41,783 nt of DNA from Paenibacillus xylanivorans (lineage in GTDB: Bacteria > Bacillota > Bacilli > Paenibacillales > Paenibacillaceae). Positions 24,128-31,442 of this stretch are shown piece after piece (the first letter of the stretch is position 1; each line of letters opens with the position of its first letter). Made by a program: the position numbers and the translations under genes. The DNA is taken from positions 141,485 through 183,267 of the forward strand of contig NZ_LITU01000060.1 of NCBI RefSeq assembly GCF_001280595.1. The letters run 5' to 3'. The notes under the pieces are model-generated. The model did no database searches, was not told the origin of the DNA, and worked only from the letters and a program-made list of their open reading frames with translations.

Positions 24128-25222
24128 TCAATCTTGGGAATAGAGTTGCTTTATGGCTTGTAGGCCAGGCACGGTAAAACTCGCTAGCGGAGAGGGAAGA
24201 TCGTTCAGTGGGAACCAGCCGATCTCGCCAATAGCACCGCCTTCCTCCAGATTGCGGGCAATACCGCGGATGACCCGCGTGAAATAGAGGACGGATATCC
24301 AATGTTCTTCCTGTTCCGGACGAATGGTTTCGGCCGTGCAGAGTAATCCCTCGATGGCAATATCGAGGTCGACTTCTTCCTTAATTTCCCGAATGATCGC
24401 CGTTTCCAGCGATTCGTAAGGGTCGACTTTGCCTCCAGGGATACTCCAGCTATATTGTTCAGGCTGACGATTCCGCCAAACCAAAAGGACTTCATTGCGC
24501 TCGTTGAGGATAACCGCCCCAACACCGATGCGAGGTTGAACAGAAGCATCCGCTATGACCTTGGCTTGTGAGACGGACAACGCAGATTGTTCGGCACTGA
24601 GCTGTCGTGAGTCTGAGTGATCTTCCGTCTGTTTAGCTCCCTGGACATGAGTGGACTGAAACGCCAACGGAAGCTTGGTCTGCATTGACCATTCTTCCGC
24701 AAGAATACTCATCGAAATCAGATCATAATGCGTGCCATCCCGCAGAACGGCAGAGCGCTGGCGACCTTCCTCCCTGAATCCGGCCTTCAGATACGCACGT
24801 CTGGCAGCTTCATTGTATTCAATGACTTCCAGCGCAATCCGGTTCAGATTCAATTCATGGAATCCATAACGAATAATCAGGGCAAGAGCGTCACTGCCAT
24901 AACCTTGACCACGATCTTTGTCATCACCAATGCCAATGGCCAGGCGTGCAGAGCGGTTATTCCATTCAATTCGGTAGAGGGCCGTAAAGCCAATAAACCG
25001 GTTGTCCTCCAGTGTACGTAGTGCAAATTCAAAGCCATTGTCTCTCCGAACTGCGGATGACCCCGTCTCATCCGGCGTTAGCGGAACAGCAATATCGGTA
25101 TCCAGATTACGCAAGTAATCATAACTATCAGTGAAGCGGCTGAGCCGCATGCAGTCTTCCGGGCAAGGAGCAGCCAATCGGACTTTGGAGCCTTGAAAAG
25201 CATTTAAATGACGTGGAGCCAT
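24128..25222 (-). CDS. GNAT acetyltransferase-Nudix hydrolase fusion
   Basis: This 364-residue protein joins two enzymes. Residues about 10-180 are a RimJ-like GNAT domain with acetyl-CoA loop DRGQGYGSDAL and NLNRIALEVIEYNEAARRAY. After a linker (about 180-225) comes a Nudix domain (about 228-345) with the box GX5EX7REUXEE: GGKVDPYESLE then REIKEEVDL, where Asp replaces the usual final Gly. The GNAT half probably acetylates an amine or N-terminus; the Nudix half hydrolyses a nucleoside diphosphate derivative. Both active motifs look intact. The ATG follows GAGGTG. It is a single-gene unit ending at the 24031-24081 hairpin. Confidence 0.9.
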   Translation of the reverse strand: MAPRHLNAFQGSKVRLAAPCPEDCMRLSRFTDSYDYLRNLDTDIAVPLTPDETGSSAVRRDNGFEFALRTLEDNRFIGFTALYRIEWNNRSARLAIGIGDDKDRGQGYGSDALALIIRYGFHELNLNRIALEVIEYNEAARRAYLKAGFREEGRQRSAVLRDGTHYDLISMSILAEEWSMQTKLPLAFQSTHVQGAKQTEDHSDSRQLSAEQSALSVSQAKVIADASVQPRIGVGAVILNERNEVLLVWRNRQPEQYSWSIPGGKVDPYESLETAIIREIKEEVDLDIAIEGLLCTAETIRPEQEEHWISVLYFTRVIRGIARNLEEGGAIGEIGWFPLNDLPSPLASFTVPGLQAIKQLYSQD

Positions 25223-25403
25223 GTTGCACCTCTTTTATTTGATATGAAATCAATCATTTTATTTCATTATACTACGAAAGGGAGAGGATACCGAAAAAGG
25301 ACATACCCAGGGAGTTGATCCTTCTGATTAGGAAAAGAAAAGCGACACTAAATATGGTTAATATAGATCATCTGGATATTTCCGAATATTAGACATAACA
25401 AAA

Positions 25404-25421
25404 AGCAGCCGAAGGGCTGCT
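25404..25421 (-). terminator. Terminator of flgB
   Basis: AGCAGCC (25404-25410) and GGCTGCT (25415-25421) flank a 4-nt loop, followed on the minus strand by TTTTTG. Confidence 0.85.
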
Positions 25422-25431
25422 CTACCATTCA

Positions 25432-25884
25432 TTATTTCATATCCTGCAACAGGTTTTTCATTTTCTTGTAATGCCCGCTTACCCGATCAACCATGTAGTT
25501 ATACATAAGCTGATTCTCCGAAAGTTTCGCCATTTCCTTGTCAATGTCAACGTTATTGTTGTTATTATTCATGGCTGTTTCGTTGTTCTCGACAATCTGG
25601 TAGTTAACGATTGAGGCATTGGGGTTACTGATCGGAAAGTGTTTTTCATGAGTCCGCTTCAAGTCCAAATTGTCTGTTTTGCCATTCTCAATGATACGTC
25701 TAAGCTCTTCCTCAAACTCCACCGATTTTTTTTTGTAATTGGGTGTGTCTGCATTGGCAATATTTTCAGTGGTAACCTGGTGCTGTACGTTCAGCGCTTG
25801 TAACAGAGATTCATTGCGTCTGGAAGTGTTCGTTTCAATCAACGGCTCAGTCTCCTTCAATGGAAATGCAATTGCTTTCATCAT
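25432..25884 (-). CDS. flgB: Flagellar rod protein FlgB, orphan copy
   Basis: The 150-residue protein matches FlgB, the proximal rod subunit of the flagellar basal body. The N-terminal TTENIANADTPNYKKKSVEF corresponds to the family's NNIANxDTPNYK motif, and the C-terminal NNNVDIDKEMAKLSENQLMYN to its conserved helix. Normally flgB begins the flgB-flgC-fliE operon; here no flagellar gene is adjacent on either side. The N-terminus is about ten residues longer than usual. The ATG lacks a convincing ribosome site, which suggests weak expression or a start I have misplaced. It may be a second copy rather than the operon's own. Confidence 0.85.
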   Translation of the reverse strand: MMKAIAFPLKETEPLIETNTSRRNESLLQALNVQHQVTTENIANADTPNYKKKSVEFEEELRRIIENGKTDNLDLKRTHEKHFPISNPNASIVNYQIVENNETAMNNNNNNVDIDKEMAKLSENQLMYNYMVDRVSGHYKKMKNLLQDMK

Positions 25885-25925
25885 AAAAAATTGCGCTACT
25901 GCCTGTCAAGTTAGGCAAAAGAAAA

Positions 25926-25990
25926 GGACAAGCGCACGCCGGAGGTTTCCCGTTAAGAAATCCTGCCTTCATGAGATCTTATCCTTGTCC
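25926..25990 (-). other. 65-nt hairpin between speD and flgB
   Basis: On the minus strand GGACAAG (25932-25926 side) closes with CTTGTCC (25990-25984 side) around about 51 nt, and the structure is followed by TTTTCTTTT. An inner pairing of AGG-TTTC with GGAAA-CCT is possible. It could be a terminator for speD or an attenuator ahead of flgB. It matches no riboswitch class I could place by eye. Confidence 0.45.
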
Positions 25991-26024
25991 CAGTCCTTAT
26001 GAATCAGTCTTCACGAATTAGCCA

Positions 26025-26840
26025 TTAAGAAGGACGATTGATATTCTTGCCATAATAAATCTCGTCCATCTCCAGCTTCAACCACTCCGTAATTTCCTGT
26101 TGCTCGGCCTTGCTCAGTTTATCTTTGGTATAACCAAACAGATAGTTATCGAGGTCGAATTCCCTCAACTTGCACTTGGTGTGAAAAATGTTCTCCTGAT
26201 ACACGTTCACGTCAATCATATCGAAGCTGCTCTTGATCTCATCCGGAATGTAATTCTGAATCGAACCGATCTCATGATCAATAAATAGCTTGCGTCCGCT
26301 CGTATCCCGTGTAAAACCCCGTACCCGGTAATCCATCGTCATGATATCCGTATCGAACGAGTGGATCAGATAGTTCAGTGCCTTTAGCGGCGAGATTTCA
26401 CCGCAGGTAGAGACGTCAATGTCTGCCCGGAACGTGCTGATGCCTTCACTCGGGTGGAATTCGGGATACGTATGAACGGTAATATGGCTTTTGTCGAGCT
26501 GCATGACGACATTATCGGGCAGGGGGCCGGGAGATTCGTCGAAGGATTCTTCGGGGATCTCCACAATGGGGCCTTCCGAAACAAGCATCGTCACACTTGC
26601 ACCCTGGGGAACATAGTCCTGTTGGGCGACATTCAGCACATGGGCGCCGATAATATCAGACACGTTATTAAGGATTTTGCTCAGCCGGGCCGCATTATAC
26701 TGTTCATCAATATATTCAATGTAAGCTTCGCGTTCATCTTTGGTTTTCGTGTAACAGATATCGTACATATTGAAACTCAGCGACTTGGTCAGGTTGTTGA
26801 ATCCATGCAGTTGAATTCGCTGCTCTGGCGTTAAGGTCAT
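26025..26840 (-). CDS. speD: S-adenosylmethionine decarboxylase, E. coli type
   Basis: SpeD makes decarboxylated AdoMet, the aminopropyl donor for spermidine. The 271-residue length and sequence fit the larger, E. coli-type class rather than the roughly 125-residue Bacillus type. The self-cleavage site is [12 protein letters not shown], with Ser 118 becoming the pyruvoyl group. HIT/VHTYPE and the [12 protein letters not shown] region containing the catalytic Cys are intact. The ATG at 26840 follows AAAGGGG at about 10 nt; the frame is open further upstream without a good site. No spermidine synthase (speE) gene is next to it, so its partner enzymes must be elsewhere. Confidence 0.95.
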   Translation of the reverse strand: MTLTPEQRIQLHGFNNLTKSLSFNMYDICYTKTKDEREAYIEYIDEQYNAARLSKILNNVSDIIGAHVLNVAQQDYVPQGASVTMLVSEGPIVEIPEESFDESPGPLPDNVVMQLDKSHITVHTYPEFHPSEGISTFRADIDVSTCGEISPLKALNYLIHSFDTDIMTMDYRVRGFTRDTSGRKLFIDHEIGSIQNYIPDEIKSSFDMIDVNVYQENIFHTKCKLREFDLDNYLFGYTKDKLSKAEQQEITEWLKLEMDEIYYGKNINRPS

Positions 26841-27016
26841 GGTTGCAGTTCCCCTTTGTCCCATACGACATGGTAATCGCAGTTTTACTACTACTTATAC
26901 CCAACCTGCTGCCAAAAAAAACATATGTACGATTTCCTGAACGACTTAGCCGCTACACAAAGTGCAATGATCAATCAATCATCCGTACCTTATCCGAAGT
27001 TGAAGCGTTTCATCTT

Positions 27017-27598
27017 TCAAAATGAAGAATCGTCATAAGTACCCACATCGTTCATCCGTTCATCCTCGGCAACCGACTGGATATCCTCCGAGGTGACGCT
27101 GATGATAGTATAATCTTCATTTTGCTGTTTTTTGACCGCTTTTTCCTTTATAAAACGGGGACTGCCTTCCCCGGCATCTTCATCATAGACGAGCAGAAGA
27201 CCATCGCTTTTGCGCAGCAGCAAATCATCCCGTGCAGTGAATTGCCACGGGCCGATATACGGCTGATGACTAATCGCACCATAATAGTCCACACCTTGCA
27301 GGATGGAGCGATAATACTCCTGTTTGTCTTCCTTCCATTGTTCCTCGGGATTCTGAAAAGCGGTAATGATCGATAGCTTCAGATCCGGGAACGTCTTCTT
27401 CAGCTCAAGCACCACTTCGCAGGCCCACAGGTCTACACCGTATTGGCCTGGCGTCAGCACCCACTCCAGCCCGTCTTCGACCAGAGGCGTAAGACGTGAG
27501 GAGATGGCCTTTTTAATGAAAGGAATTCCCTCATGCTTCTGTCCAAAAATCTGTAGTTCATGTGCACGATAACCGGTAATCAACACGTTTTTCAGCAT
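27017..27598 (-). CDS. ypsA: YpsA-like (DUF1273, SLOG-family) protein
   Basis: The 193-residue protein matches Bacillus YpsA: ITGYRAHELQIFGQ near the N-terminus, LEWVLTPGQYGVDLWA, FPDLKLSIITAF, and SDGLLLVYDEDAGEGSP. The SLOG/Rossmann-like fold binds nucleotide-derived ligands; in Bacillus and Staphylococcus YpsA has been linked to cell division. It has a longer, acidic C-terminal tail (about 170-193). The ATG follows GGAGGAAC. It lies 111 bp downstream of the pseudouridine synthase, a spacer that contains a palindrome (ATCGCTGA-G-TCAGCGAT, 27673-27689). Confidence 0.9.
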   Translation of the reverse strand: MLKNVLITGYRAHELQIFGQKHEGIPFIKKAISSRLTPLVEDGLEWVLTPGQYGVDLWACEVVLELKKTFPDLKLSIITAFQNPEEQWKEDKQEYYRSILQGVDYYGAISHQPYIGPWQFTARDDLLLRKSDGLLLVYDEDAGEGSPRFIKEKAVKKQQNEDYTIISVTSEDIQSVAEDERMNDVGTYDDSSF

Positions 27599-27709
27599 CG
27601 GTTCCTCCTTTCAGGCGTGGTCAGGCCGTCGGCCAGTTCCGGCACCGAGGCTTGTCCAGAATCGGCTGAAATCGCTGAGTCAGCGATGCCTGTTCTTTGA
27701 ATCATTCCG

Positions 27710-28843
27710 TTAGTTCGCTGGCGGAGCATCCGTACGGAATGGATAGAGGAACTGCTTTGGAATATCGGTCTCAAATTTCATCAGCTCACCCGACGTTGGA
27801 TGAATGAACGAGAGTACCCGTGCATGCAGTCCGAGGCGTCCAAGTGTTTTGGTTTGTGCACCGTATTTTTTGTCTCCTGCAATGGGATGGCCCAGATCTT
27901 CCATATGCACACGAATCTGGTTTTTGCGTCCCGTTTCCAGACGGACTTCCAACAGGGAGAACTCACGGTTCGACTGCAGGCGTTTGTAGTGTGTAATAGC
28001 ATGCTGTCCATCATTCGGGCGAGAACTGGAATACATTTTGAGCGTCTTGGTTTCTTTCAGCCATGAGGAAATGGTGCCCTCTTCCTTCGCAACGGCGCCT
28101 TCCACGAGGGCAACATACAAACGTTCCTGTACATTTTCTTTCCAGTTGTCCTGCAGCTTCTGCTGCACTTCTTCACTCTTGGCGAACATCATGACACCTG
28201 AAGTGTCGCGGTCCAGACGATGGACAATAAATATCCGGTTCAGCGCGTTGGTACGGCGAACATGCTCGGTCAGCTGGCGATAAGCGGTAAGATCATCACT
28301 TTTGTCAGCAGCAATGGATAACAGTCCGGCTTCCTTACGAATGACAATGATATCATCGTCTTCATGCAAAATGTTAATCCCCGTCAAGGAAGGAGCGGCA
28401 ACGGCGCCTTCTCTGCTGATCGTTACGATCTGACCTGGCTTCAGCTCCAGATTAAACTTGGTAACGACTTTCTGATCGACGGATACCTGTCCGCGACCCA
28501 GAATGGATTTGACCGCATTCCGGCCGAACTTCAGATGTTTCAGCAAGAAGTTGAGCAGCTCATCCGGTTCGGTTACTTTGTAAGGGCGCGGTGGTTCTTG
28601 CTTACGATAATAGGAATTGCCCGAGCGTTTGGCTGCTTTGGGTTTGGGTGCTCCGGCTTTCTTGGGAGCCGCGGAGGATTTGGCGGCTACTGGTTTTTTC
28701 GCCGTTCCTGTATTGCGTGATGCGGAAGGTCCTGATGATTTGGCGGAAGTGATAGTGGATCGACCGGACCGCGCTGTGGACGAACCTGTAGATGCTTTCC
28801 CCTTGGCCGATGTATTGCCTGTTGGGCGTTTGCGTTTATTCAT
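27710..28843 (-). CDS. RluA-family pseudouridine synthase with basic N-terminal tail
   Basis: The enzyme converts uridine to pseudouridine in RNA (rRNA or tRNA). The 377-residue protein has an S4-like RNA-binding domain (about 82-145) and a catalytic domain with HRLDRDTSGVMMFAKS, in which the Asp of RLDRD is the nucleophile, plus GRKNQIRVHMEDLGHPI. Unusually, residues 1-75 form a low-complexity, basic extension rich in Lys, Ala, Ser and Arg. The ATG at 28843 follows AAGGAG at 10 nt; upstream Mets are less plausible. The precise RNA target cannot be read from the sequence. Confidence 0.92.
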   Translation of the reverse strand: MNKRKRPTGNTSAKGKASTGSSTARSGRSTITSAKSSGPSASRNTGTAKKPVAAKSSAAPKKAGAPKPKAAKRSGNSYYRKQEPPRPYKVTEPDELLNFLLKHLKFGRNAVKSILGRGQVSVDQKVVTKFNLELKPGQIVTISREGAVAAPSLTGINILHEDDDIIVIRKEAGLLSIAADKSDDLTAYRQLTEHVRRTNALNRIFIVHRLDRDTSGVMMFAKSEEVQQKLQDNWKENVQERLYVALVEGAVAKEEGTISSWLKETKTLKMYSSSRPNDGQHAITHYKRLQSNREFSLLEVRLETGRKNQIRVHMEDLGHPIAGDKKYGAQTKTLGRLGLHARVLSFIHPTSGELMKFETDIPKQFLYPFRTDAPPAN

Positions 28844-28993
28844 AAATAGTAATCTCCTTCTGAACAGCCTGTACCGCTTGTGTGCATACGATCCGTTCAT
28901 TTCGTTATGCAGTCCAATATACCATTAACCGGGGTCAAATAAAAATAGGTGGAGAGAATCTGTTACCCATCCAATCCAAAGAGAGTCGAGATT

Positions 28994-29002
28994 CATAGAA
29001 TA
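28994..29002 (+). promoter_or_regulatory. Candidate sporulation -10 element (sigma-K/E type)
   Basis: CATAGAATA matches the CATANNNTA pattern of sigma-K and sigma-E -10 regions and lies 31 bp before the ATG of the 138-residue gene. A matching AC-type -35 is not found at the proper distance, so support is partial. Confidence 0.35.
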
Positions 29003-29032
29003 ACGTATCCCATAGCATTGGAGGTGTTACTC

Positions 29033-29449
29033 ATGGGTGTGTTTCTTGATATGAGAAGTTCGATGAACTCGGGAACGGTTGGACAGCCCAATGTGTCTCT
29101 GGGCCCATCGCCGGAAGTGTTCGGCTCCATTGGTCTCCAGACCCTTGGTATCCCAAACCCCATTATCACCTTGAATGGCACGGTTGGCGTTACCGGAGAA
29201 GTGGGGGATACGTTCGTTGTTGAGCTTGTACGGGGGAGTGTTTACGATCCGTTCTTTGTGATCTATCGCGCTGAAGGTACGGTAGGTCAGAACGGTGGCG
29301 CTGAATTTCATTCGTTCACTGCACAGGATCTGTCCGCACCGCCTGCATTGGAAAGTGTGTATACCTCGTTTATTTCAGGGGTATCCACATCGGTGCGAAC
29401 CGGACCCGAAATGTTCTATGGTATTGCAGCCAGCAATTGGTTCCTGTGA
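29033..29449 (+). CDS. Hypothetical 138-residue protein, possible spore-surface protein
   Basis: I do not recognise this 138-residue protein. It is Gly, Ser, Thr and Val rich with few charges (GTVGQPNVSLGPSPEVF, LNGTVGVTGEVGDTFVVELV), looks like a beta-sandwich, and contains no Cys, signal peptide or membrane segment. Such composition is typical of bacterial surface or exosporium shell proteins. The ATG at 29033 follows GGAGGT at 7 nt; the upstream in-frame Met at 28949 has no ribosome site. The preceding CATAGAATA and the neighbouring glycosyltransferase genes hint at a spore-surface protein and perhaps a glycan acceptor, but this is inference. Confidence 0.7.
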   Translation: MGVFLDMRSSMNSGTVGQPNVSLGPSPEVFGSIGLQTLGIPNPIITLNGTVGVTGEVGDTFVVELVRGSVYDPFFVIYRAEGTVGQNGGAEFHSFTAQDLSAPPALESVYTSFISGVSTSVRTGPEMFYGIAASNWFL

Positions 29450-29526
29450 ACAGAAGGTTCAACAGGAAGAGTGTTATATATGGCATCTTAAGATGAACAG
29501 AGCTTGCTAACCACAGCAGAAGAAGT

Positions 29527-29555
29527 CGTGAAAGGATTGGTATCTTCACGTTTTT
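29527..29555 (+). terminator. Terminator of the 138-residue protein gene
   Basis: CGTGAA (29527-29532) pairs with TTCACG (29545-29550), with further GAT/ATC pairing inside, followed by five Ts. Confidence 0.75.
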
Positions 29556-29614
29556 GTGCTAACAAGACTCTCAAGTCTTACGGTGAAAAGAGATAAGAGA
29601 AAACAAACCAGAAC

Positions 29615-29645
29615 AAAATCCCGGCTCCGAGGAGTCCGGGATTTT
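29615..29645. terminator. Terminator of the GT-D glycosyltransferase gene
   Basis: AAAATCCCGG (29615-29624) is exactly complementary to CCGGGATTTT (29636-29645). T-runs on both strands allow termination either way; it lies directly after the minus-strand glycosyltransferase. Confidence 0.85.
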
Positions 29646-29669
29646 TGTTGTAATATCCACTGTTACAAA

Positions 29670-30380
29670 CTAGTTGGCGCGGCCTTTCAAAATAATGTTG
29701 TTGGCTTTGCCGAAGTCGATGGCGACTTTGCCCGCAAGTGCCGCTGTCCGCTCCGCAAGTACAACCGCGTTCACGCCACAGGAGAAAAGAGCGATATCGA
29801 AGGTATCCTGATTCGTTTGAATCCATTGCAGTGTTTCCTGCATCTGATCCCAGTTGTCGAAGGGCAGCGCAGCTGTAATATCCAGATGATATGGCTCCTG
29901 AACGAGCATGGCCCGCAGCTGCTCAATCTCGCGGGTAACGAGCAGTATACGCTTGCCAGCAAGCATATTCCAGAAGCGTGGCACCTGTGCGAGTTCACGA
30001 TTGACACAGGCATGGCAAGTCAGTGCCGGAGAGATGCCGAAATGTGCGAACATGATGTCGGTCAGCTGTCTTTTGAGATGCTCCGGGGCTTTGATGGTGC
30101 TGTCCCCGTGTGGAAGAACGCCTACGATATCCGCGCGTTGCAAGGAAGCGGCAACCTCATCCCGGAGCTGCAGATTGGGTAGGCGCAGTCCTTTTTGCCC
30201 CAGATTAGCCTTGATGGCCCATCTCTCCTGCAGAACCTGTTCCGTGGTCCAGACCGTTTCCTGGGACATGACGATATTCTCCCCATCGCCCACACGAACC
30301 AGAGAGAAAGGACGCTGCTCCCTCACCGCGGCTTCAAGTTGATCCAGCACACCATCCATTTCAAGATAGATTGCATTCAT
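29670..30380 (-). CDS. GT-D fold glycosyltransferase (DUF1792-like)
   Basis: The 236-residue protein carries the SLVRVGDGENIVMSQE motif (about 27-42), the DGE-type signature of GT-D (DUF1792) glycosyltransferases, which use sugar nucleotides to modify surface proteins or glycans. Other family stretches are VGVLPHGDS and RILLVTREIEQLRA. It has no membrane segment. I chose the ATG at 30380 because AAGGGGG lies upstream at 12 nt and the family-like sequence begins there; the frame is open to 30470. A CATAGAATA element (30425-30417) upstream suggests sporulation control. Acceptor and donor sugars are unknown. Confidence 0.8.
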   Translation of the reverse strand: MNAIYLEMDGVLDQLEAAVREQRPFSLVRVGDGENIVMSQETVWTTEQVLQERWAIKANLGQKGLRLPNLQLRDEVAASLQRADIVGVLPHGDSTIKAPEHLKRQLTDIMFAHFGISPALTCHACVNRELAQVPRFWNMLAGKRILLVTREIEQLRAMLVQEPYHLDITAALPFDNWDQMQETLQWIQTNQDTFDIALFSCGVNAVVLAERTAALAGKVAIDFGKANNIILKGRAN

Positions 30381-30416
30381 TCTGGTATAAGGCCCCCTTT
30401 GAAAATTCAATTGCTC

Positions 30417-30443
30417 TATTCTATGTCGCGGCTTCGGCAACGT
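30417..30443 (-). promoter_or_regulatory. Candidate sigma-K promoter of the GT-D gene
   Basis: On the minus strand AC (30443-30442), a 16-nt spacer and CATAGAATA (30425-30417) resemble the sigma-K pattern (AC, about 16-17 nt, CATANNNTA). It lies 37 bp before the ATG. Confidence 0.42.
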
Positions 30444-30563
30444 ATTGTGCATTCGACCCGCAGGGCGCACCTTCGGGTATATATCAATCTCCTTCCGGGA
30501 CAGGTGAGCGCTGACGGGCTTATGTAAAAGCTGATTTATGGAATAACCTGTGCAAGTGTCCGG

Positions 30564-30591
30564 ACCGGTTCTATTATTTTTTCATACATTA
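30564..30591 (+). promoter_or_regulatory. Candidate sigma-K promoter of the glycan operon
   Basis: ACC (30564-30566), a 16-nt spacer and CATACATTA (30583-30591) fit the published sigma-K consensus mACm-N16-CATAnnnTA except that the first m position is G. The -10 also fits the sigma-E form CATACAnT. Start of transcription would be near 30598, about 138 nt before the first gene. Confidence 0.5.
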
Positions 30592-30735
30592 TAGAGTCGG
30601 CTGGATTGAATAGAGCTTCTGTATGGCATCTTCGGGCAGACAGGGGCCGTTTTTGGTGTGGAATGGGCTGTAAAGACTATGAAAACAGTCTGATTGAAGT
30701 GAAAGAAAATCACAGAATGAATGAGGAGGAAGGGT

Positions 30736-31425
30736 ATGTCCAGAAAAGTGGTTATTGAGATTAACTTCAACAATTACGGAATGGACCCGCAGCGCTTGAC
30801 GAGGGAGTGGCTGGGGCGCCGAGTGGGGATTTTTCGTAGATTCACCCTGCATTGCCTTAAGGCCCAGACGAATCAGGATTTCCTGGCCGTGTTGAAGCTG
30901 TCCAAGGAATCAGGGGAACTGATGCAAGAGATTCTGGCTGAACAGGAGCCGCTGCCTTCCAATATACGTTTTGGAACAAATATCGAAAGTGTGCGTGCCA
31001 TTCTGGCTTTTGCCGAGGGAGCAGAGGATATCTATATTGCCCGACTGGATTCGGATGATCTGTATCACAAAACGTTTGTTCAGCAGCTCTATGATGTGCA
31101 GCCACAGCCGGGAACGATGGCACTCATTAACCAGAATGGATACCTGTGGGACAGCGTGAATCATGAGATGGCGCCAGCGTTTCACCGTTCCCCGCAATTC
31201 TATGTCTACCTATATAAAACGGCAGAGTACGCTGCGGGATACCGAGTGAAGCTGCCGGGCCGGGGAACACATGGCAATGTCATTGAGCTGCCGCATGAGC
31301 TGCTGGCTCCGCGTAATTACGTGAACATCGTGCATTCCAGCAATACTTCCATTAAAAAAGTACCGCCGAAAGATCGGTTAAACCGGGAAGAGATGGCTGC
31401 GGTATTACGCGAATTCATGATATGA
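30736..31425 (+). CDS. Glycosyltransferase, putative rhamnosyltransferase-like
   Basis: The 229-residue protein looks like a nucleotide-sugar glycosyltransferase of the putative rhamnosyltransferase family. It has a RRFTLHCLKAQTNQDF segment (about 34-49) and a metal-binding ARLDSDDLY motif (about 104-112). The assignment rests on these patterns and context; the donor is uncertain. The ATG at 30736 is preceded by GGAGGAAGG; the ATG at 30721 lies before this site. It opens the operon that continues into the sugar-nucleotide genes, with only 17 bp to the next start. Confidence 0.65.
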   Translation: MSRKVVIEINFNNYGMDPQRLTREWLGRRVGIFRRFTLHCLKAQTNQDFLAVLKLSKESGELMQEILAEQEPLPSNIRFGTNIESVRAILAFAEGAEDIYIARLDSDDLYHKTFVQQLYDVQPQPGTMALINQNGYLWDSVNHEMAPAFHRSPQFYVYLYKTAEYAAGYRVKLPGRGTHGNVIELPHELLAPRNYVNIVHSSNTSIKKVPPKDRLNREEMAAVLREFMI

Positions 31426-31442
31426 ACAAGGAGGGATTCACC

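Noticed and set aside
25926..25990. Known riboswitch (c-di-GMP, SAM, preQ1 or guanidine type)
   Set aside because: I could not match the conserved core of any of these by eye; only a closing stem, a weak inner stem and a T-run are visible.
28617..28928. Plus-strand open frame across the pseudouridine synthase N-terminus
   Set aside because: It is the complement of the low-complexity Lys/Ala/Ser tail, which creates open frames on both strands.
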